Shown: piece after piece, positions 32,242-44,347 of the stretch
Layout: every line of letters starts with the position of its first letter
How positions within the stretch are numbered: the stretch's first letter is position 1
Assembly (NCBI GenBank): GCA_008694505.1
Contig: VZDJ01000205.1
Location: 111,718-175,717 of the forward strand
DNA length: 64,000 bases
Source of the DNA: Cyanoderma ruficeps
Lineage: Eukaryota; Chordata; Aves; Passeriformes; Timaliidae
Direction of reading: 5' to 3'
Made by a program: the position numbers and the translations under genes
The notes under the pieces: generated by a model
Databases searched by the model: none
The model's input: only the letters and a program-made list of their open reading frames with translations
What the model was told of the DNA's origin: nothing

Positions 32242-35200
32242 ACTTGCTTCATTTCTCTGTCATAACCAGGGTTTAGGTTAGGGGTGATTCAGCATTTTGT
32301 TTTTTGGGCTGGCTTTTTGTGGAGCCCAGGAGTGTGATCCTTGCCCCAGCCCGGGGTCGGCTCTCCACCTGAGTCAGTCCAGCAGCATCTGCTACTCCTG
32401 GGCAGGGAGTGGATGCTGGAGAAGAGGCAAGTCCTGGACTGAGAGATGCTTCAGAGCCATTTCCTCTCTTACCTATGTTTCCTCTCTCAGTACTGTCCAC
32501 AGACAGCAGTGGTGGCACATGGCTGTGGATCAGCTCCAGTGTGCCCTTGGCTGTGCTCCTGGCAGCCCATGGGTGGTGGGGCTCCTTGCAGCCTCCTCTT
32601 GAGTTCAGCTTGGCAAGAGATTTCTGTGAAAGCAAACTTGGATTTTTTCACCTTCCTGGCTTATTGGAGGGCAGATTTGGAGCTGCCATGGGCTCTGAGT
32701 TCCATAGATACTCTCTTCCTTAGTACTCTCTGATTGATATAACCCCCTTTCAGTAGATTTAATTTGAAACTGGTATTTGTGAATTATATAATGATGCTGT
32801 AATGAGAGTTGAGGGCTCATGTGTTCCTTTTGTAGCATCACAGCACCAGGATTTCATGCAATGGAGAGAGAACTTGGCACCCAGATTAAAAATAATTATG
32901 CTTGCAAATTTCATTAACTCCTTGAGAAATGCTTTTGCCTGGAAGCTCAGCTCTCTTTCCTCCCACCACATTTGTGTCAAAGCCTCCCAGCTGAGCAGAT
33001 TTGAACCAGATCAGAGAAGTATGAGGGGGGTTCAGACTTTTTTTCTCTAACTGTAGTGTGAGCAATATGAAAAACTTCCTAAATCACCAACAATCCTCTT
33101 AACTTGGTAGGTGATGCTGTGGTGGTTTATTCTTTCTAATACTGTTGGTTTAAAATCAAACCAAACCGACACCCATATCTAAAAGTGAAATAATCTTTGT
33201 CTGAACTACTTTGGTGTCTCTTCAATGCCCTGGCACTCTGAGAGGACTGTGGTGGTCTGGCAGTGTTTCCCAGCAGTATTTCAGCAGCACTGCAGGTTTA
33301 CAGGGAGGCATTCCCAAAGCAGAGCCGTGGCCTTGCTTGGATTGCCAGGCATCAAATGTTGGCAGGCAGAGGCAGCCAGGTCCTGTGCCTGTGCTTCACT
33401 GGCTTTGTGCCAAAATGAAGTGTGTGGGTTTAAGGTTCTCTCCTCATAATCAGTTTAGGAAAGGTAGATTGTGTTAGACAAACAAAGGGAGGACCGGGAA
33501 AATCAGAACTCTCATGCTGATGATAGTGGGAAAGTAGAACTGAGCTGGGCTCCAGGAAATGTCCTCGTCCCTAAAACTGCTCTGAGAACCCTGGTAGTAC
33601 AGCTGGGATTGTGTAATTGAATGAGAGGGAAGGGCTGTTGCTGATGCCATAAGTATAAACAGAAATAAATATTATCCTTAGGTTTATTATGAATATGAGC
33701 TGTTTATTCTCTGGGAAATACTTTCCTCTGGGTTTTTTTTTGTTTGTTTTTTGGGTTTTTTTTGGTTGTTTTTTTTTTGTTAGACTGTTGGAGGAGTTGC
33801 GCAGTAGCCTTCACACAAAAGTCAAAATTCAATAATGAAGTAATAACCTGGTTTCACAGGGAAGATAATTTTTTACCAACTATAGTATCCTGAAGATAAA
33901 GACGTCTTGAAGTATAAGCACCATGAAGACAGGCAAAGAAAACCATCCTGGGCAATTTTTATCTAGCATGTAACTGAAGAGATACCATTTAGATGTCCTT
34001 GGCATAATAAAGTAAACCCCAAAGCATCTCAAGATCATGTTATTATTGAAGAAGGAAAAGATGCAGGAGATAGTCGAAAAGCTAAATTCTGTTTTCCATT
34101 GACAGGAATAAGCCTTACACTTTCTGTGAGAAGGGATCACACAAAGCAGACCAATACTTCCTGTGTATAAGGGATTAAAAAACCCTTCCTGGGTGTAGAA
34201 AACTTTTTTTTAAAAAAAGCCCAAATCTTCAACCTACTCAACTGCCTTTGCTTTTGAGCTTGAAAAGGTGTCAAAACTACTATGGCAACACATAAACATA
34301 ATTCTCTTTCCTGAAGCAATTTTGGCCACTTTAGGATAAAAAGGTTTAATGAGAGGTGATGTTTGCCTTGTAACCCCCAGCCTTCTGCACCCAGCCCCTT
34401 CTACAGCAGAGGGTGAGCTCAAGCTATTTCCCTTATGTAATTTACAGTAATTAAAGTCCTGGGTGTCTTGTTATCTCTGGGTTCCATTTTCAGGCCGATG
34501 CTTGTTCCGTGATGCTGCTCAAAGTCTGAGTCCTGCTCAGGAGGAGCAGCCTGAAAAAGAAGTCAGTTCTGTAACAACATGAATTTCACAGCTTTATGTG
34601 TAGAATAGGTTAACTTAAAATGAAGGGAATGGAGAACACCATTGGTACAGCTGATAGATCCTCAGATGTTTTACACTTTTAATAGTTCAAATCCAAATAT
34701 TTTGTGACTTACGGTGCTCTCAAGTTCTCATTTTATCATGAATGGGTACAATTATCTTTACTGAGTGCTTAATTCTCCATTGAAATGTTGCAATTTTTAT
34801 CTTCGTTCTCATTTATATTAATTCTTTCTCTCTACACACAGAGTACGTTGTTCCTGAGGTATTTTATTTGAAGCAGAGTGTAATTTAGATTCCACTCTGT
34901 GAAATGAATTTCAAGAGAGACTGTCTATTAAAATTGTGGAAGAAATCCCCTGTAGTGAGGCGTTAGGAGCAGTACGTAGCAGAGAGCTTGAACCAGACAC
35001 CTGGCCTGGTAATGCAGCTGCTTCTAGAGCTGAGGGAATGAATTGATTACTGGCTTGTGTGTAGCATTTCCTGGAATATTTCGAGGGTTATACTAAATCA
35101 ATCTCCATCAGTAACCATATTGAGCAAAACCCACATCCTACATTGCTCTGCTGAAAGGTTGTTTACCTTGAGAATTGACTTGAAGCTGATTTGATGGTAA

Positions 35201-36281
35201 AGATCCATGCCACACTTGTTTTGGGTCCAGGTTTGGCTACACATCAGTAACAGCAAGGGATTTTATTTTCTGGGAAGCAAATTTCCACTTCATACAATTG
35301 TTACTGTATTTTATAGTATCTAATCTTTGTCTCTTTAATTTTTAGAAGTGTTTCCAAATTTTTTCTGTGCTGATTGGATTTAATTTTTAACTTGGCATTA
35401 GAACTGCTAATAATGATAGTTCTTTGTAGGATAATTTTAATTTTTAATATTGCAGTTATTTTTAACACAGAGACGTGTAGCAGATTTCATCTTTCATTTA
35501 TATATAGGCTCTTTTTGCCGGAGAAGCTTCTCAGCAAACCCTAATTCTTCATTATTTTAGCAGAGATAAAGGAAGCAACACCTGTAAAGCTGTTTAATGT
35601 CAGAGCCCACATCATGTTTTCCTTATTTAGCAAGTGCTCTTAGCTGTCCCCATGTTTGAGCCTCTGAGAGCTTGATGAAATCCAAGAACTGGGTCTGTTA
35701 GTTGGAGATCCACAGACCTCTGACAAAGCCAAAAAAAGGCCCCAGAACTAACCTAAAATTCTTGGGATGTTTTGGGAAAAACACTTGAGAGGCTTCAGCA
35801 TTTGGTCCCAGAGCATTTCTTTGCCATTTCTGATGTTTTTTGGCTTGGCCCTGCAGGCGAACAAACTGCTTTATCACTGAGCCAGGTCTGGGGGCTGCTG
35901 TCCCCTGAGCAGTGTGATAGGAGCAGTCAGGAAGGGTGGAGAGTGAAAGAAAGCAGTTCCGGCACGCAGGAATTGCAGAGGGCAGAGGTGCTCTTCTGGG
36001 AGAAGAAGCACAGAGTTCTGTTTGTATCTCTGGTGGGAATCCAGGTGCTGCAGTGACCTGAGGATCCCATACTCTGTGTGTGGCAGGGATTTGTGTTCTC
36101 ATGAGAATTTATTCCTTTTAGGGTGTATGGTCCTGAATTTCTTTGAATGCTGTCCAGACTGATCCGGCATTCTCCTGTAGATGTGGCCAACACCAGTCCT
36201 GCCTGGTGTTTTATTTCATTGCCCATTTTTGTTCTCCATGTAACACACAGTATGATTGCTGCTGCTTTGCCTTCCCAGGTT
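32242..36281. other. No recognisable gene; one T-rich simple tract
   Basis: About 4 kb without supported features, except a T-rich tract with interspersed G at 33730-33781. Open frames at 32273-32733 occur on both strands and have no domain. Nothing suggests exons. Confidence 0.5.
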
Positions 36282-36286
36282 CCTTG

Positions 36287-36974
36287 TGTCCTGGGTTATA
36301 GTCTATTCAATTTCATCTGCTAAAAAACAGTTGGGGGCGGGTGCCTTTTGATAATGGGCCAACGGTCAGTATCAGGTAGAGCATTGTTCTTATCTTTAAT
36401 GGGCCATTAACACTCTTCCCAAGCGTCTCCCCTTCCCAACACATACCTACATCCTAGCGTACCTATTGTGTGATGCTCCACCCCGTGGGAGGAGCCAGCC
36501 ATTTTTACCTGGATAAAGCTGGAACTTTAAACGAGCACAGGGTCTTGCTTCATCCTATTACGGGAGGAAGGCTGGACCCTTCTCACCACCTCAGGACCCC
36601 TTTCTTTTCTGCTACTGGATCATTTTCTGCCTCAGCGGAGCTGTACCTGCCATTCCAGGAGGACTCACTTTTGGACTGCTTTCCACACCCTGACTAACAA
36701 GGTTGTAGCTTTGACCCTGTCAGGGCTTTTCAAAATTGTTGTTTGTTGGTTTGCTGGTTTGGTGGGGTGGTTTTGTTTTTTTTTTTTTTTTTTTTTCTAC
36801 CACATTTGTATTCTTATATTCTTAGTAAAAAGCTGTTATTCCTACTCCCAAATCTTTGCCTGAGAGCCGTTAATTGCAAAATTAGAACTTGGCGGGGGGT
36901 GAGGGGTTTACATCCTCTATTCTAAGGGGAACCCCAGTTTCCCTGGCAGATACCTGTCTTTCTAAACCAAGACA
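36287..36974 (+). mobile_element. Solo LTR, ERVL-type (688 bp), TSD CCTTG
   Basis: Begins TGTCCTGGGTTAT and ends TAAACCAAGACA, with CCTTG on both sides (36282-36286, 36975-36979). It shares the GATGCTCCACCC and CCATTTTTACCTGG blocks with family F LTRs, so it is a related subfamily. It contains a long T-run (36777-36796). Confidence 0.88.
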
Positions 36975-36979
36975 CCTTG

Positions 36980-39479
36980 TGAGCATGTTCTCCCAACACA
37001 CCTCCTGAAGGAAATGTACAATTTGAGTTTCTTCAGAAACCTCCTGGGGGAAGAACCTCCTGCTCAGAGGTAGCAGTTCAGTGTTGATCTGCTCAAGTCC
37101 CCCTCTACGCCCTTCCACTTACACACACGCTTTGTGTCACAACTATTGCTCTTGTAACACGCTTTTCTCTGGCTCTTTGAGGTGAGGCTTTCCTTGTTTC
37201 TCTACTGTTTTTAAACAGTTGTGCATATTTGTGGTGGTTTTGTGAATGATGTAAGTACCTGTCAGAGAAATCGCTTTGCTGAGCAGCAAACTACCCACTC
37301 ATCTCCAGTACGCTGAGAGCAGGAACAAATCATCTCGCTTCTAAGGAAGAATTGGCAAAGTTTGGAAATGCGTCAGAAAAACATTACAGTCGTGGCTGTA
37401 CTTGCCATGCTGAAAAGAAAATCGTGCTGCTGTCAGAAATACAGCTCAGCCTTGTGCTTGTAACAGTTGTGTTTGCAACCTGCTTTAGCTTGAAGGCTTT
37501 GTTGACTGTTTTTTGATCTGCAGCTGTTACAGCCACAAATTGGTGGTGATGTCTCAGAGCAGTCCAAAGTGCCTCTTTCCAATCCAGTACCATCCCTACA
37601 ATAAAACTGACATTAAACATTAATGTGTGTGCCTCACTGATGAGCAGAGAGAGATGTACCAATGTATTAGATTTTAATTCCTGATTAAGACTTTAAGAGG
37701 ATATCTTGTTCTACTATCTGTGCAAATTGGCGGCAATGATGGCAATAAATCAGAAAAGAAGGACTTAAACCGCATCAATCAATTTGATGCATGATTGATT
37801 TCTCATGCTCATCAAATCCCTGGGTGCTTTGTGGTTTTTCTTACTGTGACAGGATTATTTCCCTTGATCTATGGTTCTGAGTGGTCTGGATTTGTTTTTA
37901 TTTTTTCTAAAATTGTGGGTGTTCTTGGTGAAGCTTGTAATTAGAAGGGGATATGCTGATCAAGGCAAATAGGTGGGCCCATCAATTATTAGTTTTTAGA
38001 GAGCAGTAAGGGGTTTGGTTTTGTTGGCTTGTTGGGTTTTGGTTTGTTTTTTGTTTTTTGTTTTTTTTTTTTTCCTGTGGTGTTAATTTGGTTTTGGTTT
38101 TTGCTGGTTTATTTTACTTCATTTTGTAGGAAGTGGTGTCACTTCTGAGACATTCCCTGCAATATTCTGCCTTCTTTTGCTACTTGAACCACTTGGGCTG
38201 GAGTAAAATATGGATTATTAAAATTAAATTAATGTTGAAAGTAGTAACATCAGAGTGGTGTTCTATCTTAGGCTCTTGAGAAGAGAGATGACTGTTCTTC
38301 TAGAATGCATTTTTTTCTTCTCTGAGATACTAGATCATTTTGTAGAATAACATGAGGTTTTTTGTAGTGACAGCAGAACTTGATATTCACTAATAAGTTA
38401 ATGACATTGAAAAGGATATATTAAGTGTAGAGACAGAGTTTTCTGTTATTAATATTACTGGGAGCAGAATTAGGTTCATAATTCATAATATGGATTGACG
38501 TCCTCATAATATATAAATAATAAAAGAGCTGTTAATATATTTCAAGTGAGTGAATGCTGATAATACCCAGAGCTAACTCACCATGTCATTGCTGCTCATA
38601 TTTTATCTTGAGAACTAACTTGCATGAGTTTTTGAGGCATCTGAGATCAATTGATCCTCACTGGCTGTGGCTGTTCTTTAACTCCAGCCAGCAACTGAGC
38701 CTCACTCCCTGCCATGGGATGAGGAAGAGAATTGGAAGGTAAAAGTGAGAAAAGTTTGGAGCTGAGATAAAGGCAGCTCAATAGGTAAAGCACAAGCCAT
38801 GTGTGCAAGCAAAGCAAGGAAATAATTTTCAGTTGCCATGGGCAGGCAGGTTCAGCATCCCCAGGAGAGCAGGGCTCCACCACAGGTCACAGTGACTTGG
38901 TACACGCTGGCCATGAGGCCACATGGTCTGAGATGTCACTGGGGGTCAACTGTGCTGGCTGTGTCCCCTCTCAGCCCCAGGGTACCTCCAGCCTGCTCGC
39001 TGTGTGGTGAGGAGCAGAAAAGGCCTTGGCTCTGTGTGAGCTCTGCTCAGGGATAGCAAAAACATCCCTGAATTATCAACACTTTCCAGCACAAACCCAA
39101 AGCACAGCCCTGGACCAGCTACTGTGGAGAAAATGAACTCTGTCCCAGCCAAAGCCAGCACAGCTGTCAGTATATGAACTCAGCCCAGAGGAAATACAAG
39201 TTAGTGGGATTTTGCTTATGCCTCCTGTGGTAAGAGAAGCCATGGTAGCATTAGCTGAGGGTCTATGCTGGTGGAACATTTCTGCTAGTGCATGGTAACT
39301 CCACATGACTGAGCCTTGCCCAGTGTTTGCAGAAACAGGCTTAGTCCCTGGGCTGTCCTGCCTTTGTTCCTGTTTGTGCTGAGTCCCTGAGAGCTCTGCA
39401 GAGTTCACCTGCCTGTGAGGCTGGGGAGAGTCTGGATAATGTGCATCCATAGGAATTTCCACTGAAGCCTTTACCCAAT
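36980..39479. other. No recognisable gene; GT-rich tract
   Basis: About 2.5 kb. A T/G-rich low-complexity tract lies at 38008-38110. Open frames near 38550-39460 are short and occur on both strands. No further features. Confidence 0.45.
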
Positions 39480-39935
39480 GTAATGAATGAAAGGCTAGAC
39501 TTCACAATACATCAAGTAACATAGCCAATTTATTAATTTGTTTGATAAAGAGAGTGAGCAATTGACAGCGCTGGGTGCGTGAGGGGTCTCCACCCCAAGT
39601 AATGCACACATTCAGCTCTCAACCGGTGGTCTCTTATACCATTCTAGGCACTTCACTTCCCCAAATTTTCAGTTATTTTTTACTTGCTTTTCTTCATAAT
39701 CAGCAGTTGTGGTTTTTGAAGATCTGTTGGGGAGGTGGTCCGAGATGGTCTTCTGATGTCTCTCCAGTCTCCCATTCTTCTTTTAAAATATCTTTTTCCA
39801 CTAGCATTATTTTTGGTTATGCAGTTTGCTTAAGCAAGCATATATATTCTGTTAGCATACATTTTGCAAGCCTCCTCTCAGTCATTACACAACTTAAAGC
39901 TAGCATGCCTCAACACCTGTCTGCATGGGGCCCCT
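39480..39935 (-). repeat. Old LTR (family E), split by later insertions
   Basis: Starts TGTAATGAATGAAAGG on the + strand, then a block with AATTTATTAATTTG like the R/U5 part of gamma-type LTRs. It is cut at 39935 by a family D LTR and resumes at 40436-40502 up to the ERVK-like provirus. Its end, near 44700, is not certain. It contains a diverged tandem repeat of about 66 bp, and both later elements landed in that repeat. Confidence 0.6.
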
Positions 39936-40435
39936 TGATACTGGTTAGCACATGGCCAGCGTCTTATAAAACCATGTACTAATGTATCAATCTCTGAGGC
40001 TCTAGCCTTTGCAGAAAAGTGGCTAAAATTAATTTCAGCAAGACTGCTCTTCAGAGGTGTTTTGTAAAGCAAAAGGCTTAATAAGTAAAAATAACAAAAC
40101 AACAAATGTTACAGAAAACAAAAGAAAAGCCGCACACAGGTGCCTGAGAAAACTTCTGACACTTCGCTAAAACACTCCAAAAAGCCTCTTACTTCCTTTA
40201 AGTTCTTTCCTAAATACTGAATGTTTAAGGAGGAACAACCTGGCTTGCAGCCAATAGAGAGAGATACAGGCTTTGAAGAACAGTGACAAGGTCCAATAAA
40301 TGCTTCTCTTTTCGCCCTGAGCCAATCACTGCCAGGAGGGTATCGAAGTTTCTGGGTTCTTTACCTTAAGGGGTGAGTCTTAAACTTTTCCCTATATGGA
40401 AAATACTTGCTGGGTGTGTGGGGTGCATCACTACA
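39936..40435 (-). mobile_element. Solo LTR, family D (500 bp), TSD GCCCCT
   Basis: The + strand reads TGATACTGG to ATCACTACA, with GCCCCT duplicated (39930-39935, 40436-40441). It is the same family as 27394-27899 and 52131-52625, inserted in the old family E LTR. Confidence 0.9.
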
Positions 40436-40502
40436 GCCCCTCTCTCAGTTATTAGAAAACCCCAAAGTCAGCATGTTTCAAAATATCTTTGTAGAGCCTC
40501 TC

Positions 40503-40804
40503 TGTTGCCCTGAGGTTTTCTGTTTTTAGTCTTTCTGAAGAACTTTCACATGCAGCCTTCTGTAAACAAAGTTTATTCTAGGAATGTTTGCATTCTTCTC
40601 TGAGAGAAGAAATGATTGATGGTCATGTCCACCATCCAGGTTAAGAGGTGGCGACCTCTGTAGCCAATCTCTGGACCTCTGTACAAATGTATAAAGTAGC
40701 TAAATTGTAAACAAAGTAGAAGAGTTTGTCCCCTCACTGCGATGCTTCTGGCCTGCTCTCTTTCTGTCCCTAAAGTGGGACACACCCAGCCTCAGCTAGC
40801 GACA
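40503..40804 (+). repeat. 5' LTR of the ERVK-like provirus
   Basis: 302 bp, near-identical to the 3' LTR. It has TATAAAG near 40689 as a possible TATA box. The position that gives AATAAA in the 3' LTR reads AACAAA here. Confidence 0.92.
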
Positions 40805-40972
40805 AGTGGTGACCCTGAACGTGTGAGAACCGCAGCCTGAGAAACAAGTGGTGACCCCGAACGTGTGCCGACCGCAGCCTGAGCGACAAGTGGTGACCCC
40901 GAATGTGTGAGAACCGCAGCCTGGGTCACATTTGCTGACCCCCTGATGAGTGGGAGCTTGCAGCCTGCTTGT
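40805..40972 (+). repeat. 42-bp tandem repeat containing the primer-binding site
   Basis: Directly after the LTR the primer site TGGTGACCCTGAACGTGT (40807) recurs at 40849 and 40891, exactly 42 bp apart each time, with a degenerate fourth start at 40933 (TGCTGACCCC). Units also share CCGCAGCCTG and the LTR-terminal GACAAG. The site is complementary to the 3' end of tRNA-Trp apart from one extra A, as in avian alpharetroviruses. A duplication that carries the LTR tip and primer site together is unusual. Confidence 0.85.
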
Positions 40973-41012
40973 GGACTTCACACTGCCGTGTATCTGAAGG
41001 TGAAGGTGAGAG

Positions 41013-41210
41013 ATGACTTCTCCCCCTACCTCAGATGGCTCTCTCCTTGTGGAACTTTGGCTTAGGGTCCTGGAGAGGAAAGAAGCCTCTGTTTCTGCAG
41101 AGGACTTCCGGGCGTTGTTTTATTTTGCTAAAAGCCATGGATTTTTTTGCAATGCCCAAGCAGTTTTTTCCACAGTGGAGTGGAGAGCCTTAGGCGACTA
41201 TCTACTCTGA
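41013..41210 (+). pseudogene. gag: gag start of the ERVK-like provirus (matrix-like)
   Basis: A 65-codon frame beginning MTSPPTSDG with LLVELWLRVLERK and VEWRALGDYLL, which resembles the helical matrix of class II retroviral Gag proteins. It stops at 41208-41210 (TGA). No Gly follows the start Met, so myristoylation is not expected. The sequence continues into a GC-rich region where the frame is broken, so a full Gag cannot be produced from this start. Confidence 0.7.
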
Positions 41211-41758
41211 TTTTTTGAGGTTGCTAGCAACATGGAAGAGGCTGGAAGGAGTGCTGCGTAATTTGCAGCATCCCTCTGAGGTCTCAGAGCAGGGTGGCTC
41301 CAGCCTGATGCTCTCTCCCGGGCTGGGTGCCAGGGGAGGTGGTGAAGGTTCTTCTTCTCCTGTTCCCTCACGGCCGTTCCGCCGCTGGAGTTGGGAGGCT
41401 TTAGACCTCTCCTGCACAGACGCCGTGCCAGCGGGACCACCGAAACCCCCCCCACACAGAAACAGCAGTAAGGGAGCTCTCCCTGCGGGCGGGACACCCA
41501 CAAACGCGGGCGTGGGGTCCCCGCGGGGGCTTCCGCCGGCCTCAGCCCGCCACGGACAGGGGGCGGAGGTGCACGGGGCTTGCGGAAGCCCTGCGGGGCC
41601 GGCGCGGCCAGCCCGCTCTGCTCCCACGCCGCCGCAGCAGTGAAGGCGGCGGCGGTGGGGGAAGGACGATCACTCCCTCCGCACCTTCCCAGCGATGGAG
41701 GCGCCAAAAGCGCGCTGGGACCGGGGAGGGCGGACAGTCACAGCAGTCTGTCCACATT

Positions 41759-42976
41759 GTGATGTTTCCACGAGATACTCGGTGGAAACTGGTGGCGCGG
41801 GTTTGCTCCGTCCCGGGGGTCCGACGGAGGAACCCCCGAACCCGCGCCCTGCGCAGCCGCAATCTCTGCGGGGTGCTGGGCACTCAGCCAAGGCTGAGAA
41901 GCCCGCCACACAGCGGGCTGGAGCCCCGACTGGCAGAGTTGCCGGCGGAGCTTCCTTGGGGGCGTTGCCAGGATCCCGTGCTGCCGTGCTTTGGTCGGGG
42001 GACTCGGCACTGGGGTGGCGCTCTTTGGCCCTTTGGGCTATCCAAACAGACTCCTCTGGGAGCCCGTCACCCTCCGAAATTCTCCCTCGTTCGCGAGTCA
42101 CGCGCGGCACCTCCCCCATGGCACATTCCCCCCCCTTTCCCCTGTGTCCTTGAACGGGACGCTTGGCAGTGCTGCGGCGCTGTGGGGCACGTCCCCCTCG
42201 CTGCTCCGTTCTTCCCCCGTCGTTCTTCCCCCGTCGTGAGGCGGAGCGGAGCCTCCAAGGTGGAGGCGGGGTCCAGCGCGGCCGCCTCTGAGGTGGACAC
42301 GCCCTCCCCCGCGCTGCTCTCTCCCCCCGCGCGGAGCCGGGGTGGCGCTGCGCACGCAGACGCCTCTAAGGTAGAGGCAAGCTCTGGTTTTGGCGCTGTG
42401 TTTAAGGGGAAAAACGGCACGGATGATGTCCAAGCCAAGGCTGATGCAGTGCATGGCCGTGGCTTGGCACGGTGCTTCCTTCATGGCAGGGATGGATTCT
42501 CTAGCTCTGGAGTTCCTGTGAGACAGGGTCTCGCCCCTGTCCCACTGCATTCTAAGGGACACGATTCAGTGGACGAAGTTGTCTCACTGAGCAGTTTGAA
42601 AGCTTTCCCTGTCATTCAGGGAGCTGGCCACAAAAAACATGTAGTTACCAGCCTGCAGCCAACCTGCAAGGGGCAGCAGGGTGGGAAGCAGACACGGGCA
42701 AATGCTCAGGCCAGCAAGAAAAAAGGGAAGAAAGTGAAAAAGGGGACTTTTCCTTCATTTTTCTGTGGACGGTGTGGAATGCCAAATCATACAGCCGAAG
42801 CTTGTAAGGCAATGGTTCATGTGAATGGCCAGCCTCTAGCAGGCTCAGAAAACAGGCAGAGAAGCCCAAAAGGGAAACATACTCAGACACGAGTCTCTTC
42901 CCAATCCTCAGACCCGATGGAGGTCAGCTGGGCAAGCTCACTTCCCACACCCACCCGCCCCTTTCACTGTCCCTGA
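41759..42976 (+). CDS. gag: Open gag middle and nucleocapsid with one zinc knuckle
   Basis: A 405-codon open frame. The first half lies in very GC-rich, CpG-rich DNA and is rich in Pro, Arg, Ala and Ser. Three similar blocks of about ten residues occur between 42250 and 42390 (ASKVEAGSS, ASEVDTPS, ASKVEASSG). The C-terminal part has a Lys-rich basic stretch (about 42715-42755), then CGRCGMPNHTAEAC, a CCHC zinc knuckle that binds genomic RNA in nucleocapsid. The frame ends at 42976. The starting Met is arbitrary: this is the inside of gag read from the first ATG after a frame break. No capsid major-homology region is recognisable. Frames on the opposite strand here are composition-driven. Confidence 0.7.
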   Translation: MMFPRDTRWKLVARVCSVPGVRRRNPRTRALRSRNLCGVLGTQPRLRSPPHSGLEPRLAELPAELPWGRCQDPVLPCFGRGTRHWGGALWPFGLSKQTPLGARHPPKFSLVRESRAAPPPWHIPPPFPCVLERDAWQCCGAVGHVPLAAPFFPRRSSPVVRRSGASKVEAGSSAAASEVDTPSPALLSPPARSRGGAAHADASKVEASSGFGAVFKGKNGTDDVQAKADAVHGRGLARCFLHGRDGFSSSGVPVRQGLAPVPLHSKGHDSVDEVVSLSSLKAFPVIQGAGHKKHVVTSLQPTCKGQQGGKQTRANAQASKKKGKKVKKGTFPSFFCGRCGMPNHTAEACKAMVHVNGQPLAGSENRQRSPKGKHTQTRVSSQSSDPMEVSWASSLPTPTRPFHCP

Positions 42977-43179
42977 CAGGACCAGATTTGTTTAATCTGT
43001 GTTTTCTGAGTCTTCTGTTCCAGGACAAAGAGCTGGTGGTGAGAAGGTGGCTGCTCTGAAGGTACTGGGCTGCCTCAAGTTCACTGGACTGTTGTTCTGG
43101 TCAGAGACTGTCCTGAAATGATTTTACCCTGCCTGTTCCTGGAGCGGACATTGTGAGTCTCTCCCTTGCCGTTTGGCAT

Positions 43180-44150
43180 CTGGAATGGACTTTCTTTCAG
43201 GATGAATTCGCCGCCCTTCGTGACTTGATTCGGGAGCGTTTGGTCCAGGATCATCTGGAAACCAGTCGTGGAACACTCCTGTTTTCTGCATTGAAAGAAC
43301 TCTTGGGAATGGAGGCTTTACAAGACCTCTGAAAAGTATCCTCATTTTGAATCTGAATGATTGTTTTCTTGTGATTCATTTGCATCCCACAGGTATCATT
43401 GGCCGATGGAATGATGAATGGTCCGATCCTTTGCACATTTTGGACTGGGTCATGCTGCCCCATCAGCCGCAAAAGACGGCAAATACATTTTTGAGCTAAT
43501 TGCTCGATTTCAGCTGCAAAAAAAAAGGCAAAATTACTTTGTTTGAGCTCATAGCTCAATTGATAATTAAATGCAGGCAACAGTGCTTGCAATTGATGGG
43601 TGCAGATTTCATACTCTCGGTATTACGGGAGAAATTTGACTGGAGCTGTGCAAGCAGAGTTTCTCTGCCAATTCTCTGGAAAATTTTTCAGGGCAGATTG
43701 TTTGTCATCTGCCCAGCCATGAGCTCTTGCAAGTGGCAAAATTCTTTAAAAATACCCAGAAGCCAGTGCAAGGACCCACTGTCTTTACAGACAGTTTGGG
43801 AAGGACGAGACGGGCCATTGATGCTTGAAAAGATGGCCTTGAAAGGCAAGTTTTGGAAGGTCATGAGGATGGGTCAGCCCAATTGGTTGAATTGAGGGCT
43901 GCTGTCATGGCATTTCCAAAGTTTTCCCAGGAAACTTTCAGTTTGGTCACGGATTTCATTTCTGTGGCTGACATGGCACAGTGGTTGTGTCATTTCATTT
44001 TGAAGGGCATCAGAAACTTTGATTTGCTGAATTTGCTGAAGAACCTGTGTTGTGCCTCTCAGGCCTGGTTCTTCAAAAACAAAAATGGGGAATGCAGGGT
44101 GAACCCCGCAAATTCAATTGGCAAAAGCTTTGCATGCCATCAGGCACCTT
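43180..44150 (+). pseudogene. pol: pol remnant: reverse transcriptase and RNase H
   Basis: Broken frames in order. About 43190-43420 resembles the start of class II reverse transcriptase, ending in a DCFLVIHLHP segment. The YxDD region is deleted. About 43500-43700 (CLQLMGADF, KFDWS) resembles the thumb and connection. About 43775-44000 is RNase H, with an Asp in VFTDSLG, a Glu in LVELRA and an Asp in LVTDF visible. A TGA interrupts RNase H near 43826, and several frameshifts separate the pieces. Integrase is absent. The element depends on other copies for reverse transcription and integration. Confidence 0.75.
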
Positions 44151-44347
44151 AATGGTGCTGCAAAATTCTAATAATCCGGTCATGTTGAAAGTCAGGAGAC
44201 CGTGACCAAGATGAAGGTCAACCAGTGGAGGAACCACTGAGTGACGACTCTGATGTCAATGACACGAGCGATCACTCCGATGGTCCTTCATGAACAGAAA
44301 TTGAACAATGTTCATTTTCTTTTTTGTTTTTTTCTTTTAATTAATGT

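Noticed and set aside
33730..33781. T-rich tract as a regulatory element or terminator
   Set aside because: A simple low-complexity tract without gene context; similar tracts at 36777 and 38008.
40796..40981. Repeat-protein-like minus-strand ORF
   Set aside because: The repeated peptide is just the antisense of the 42-bp primer-site array. Also not a CRISPR array: there are no spacers, units are contiguous and each contains the primer site.
41542..42562. Several long minus-strand ORFs in the ERVK-like provirus
   Set aside because: They lie opposite gag in CpG-rich DNA, have no domains, and appear in several frames at once, as expected from composition.
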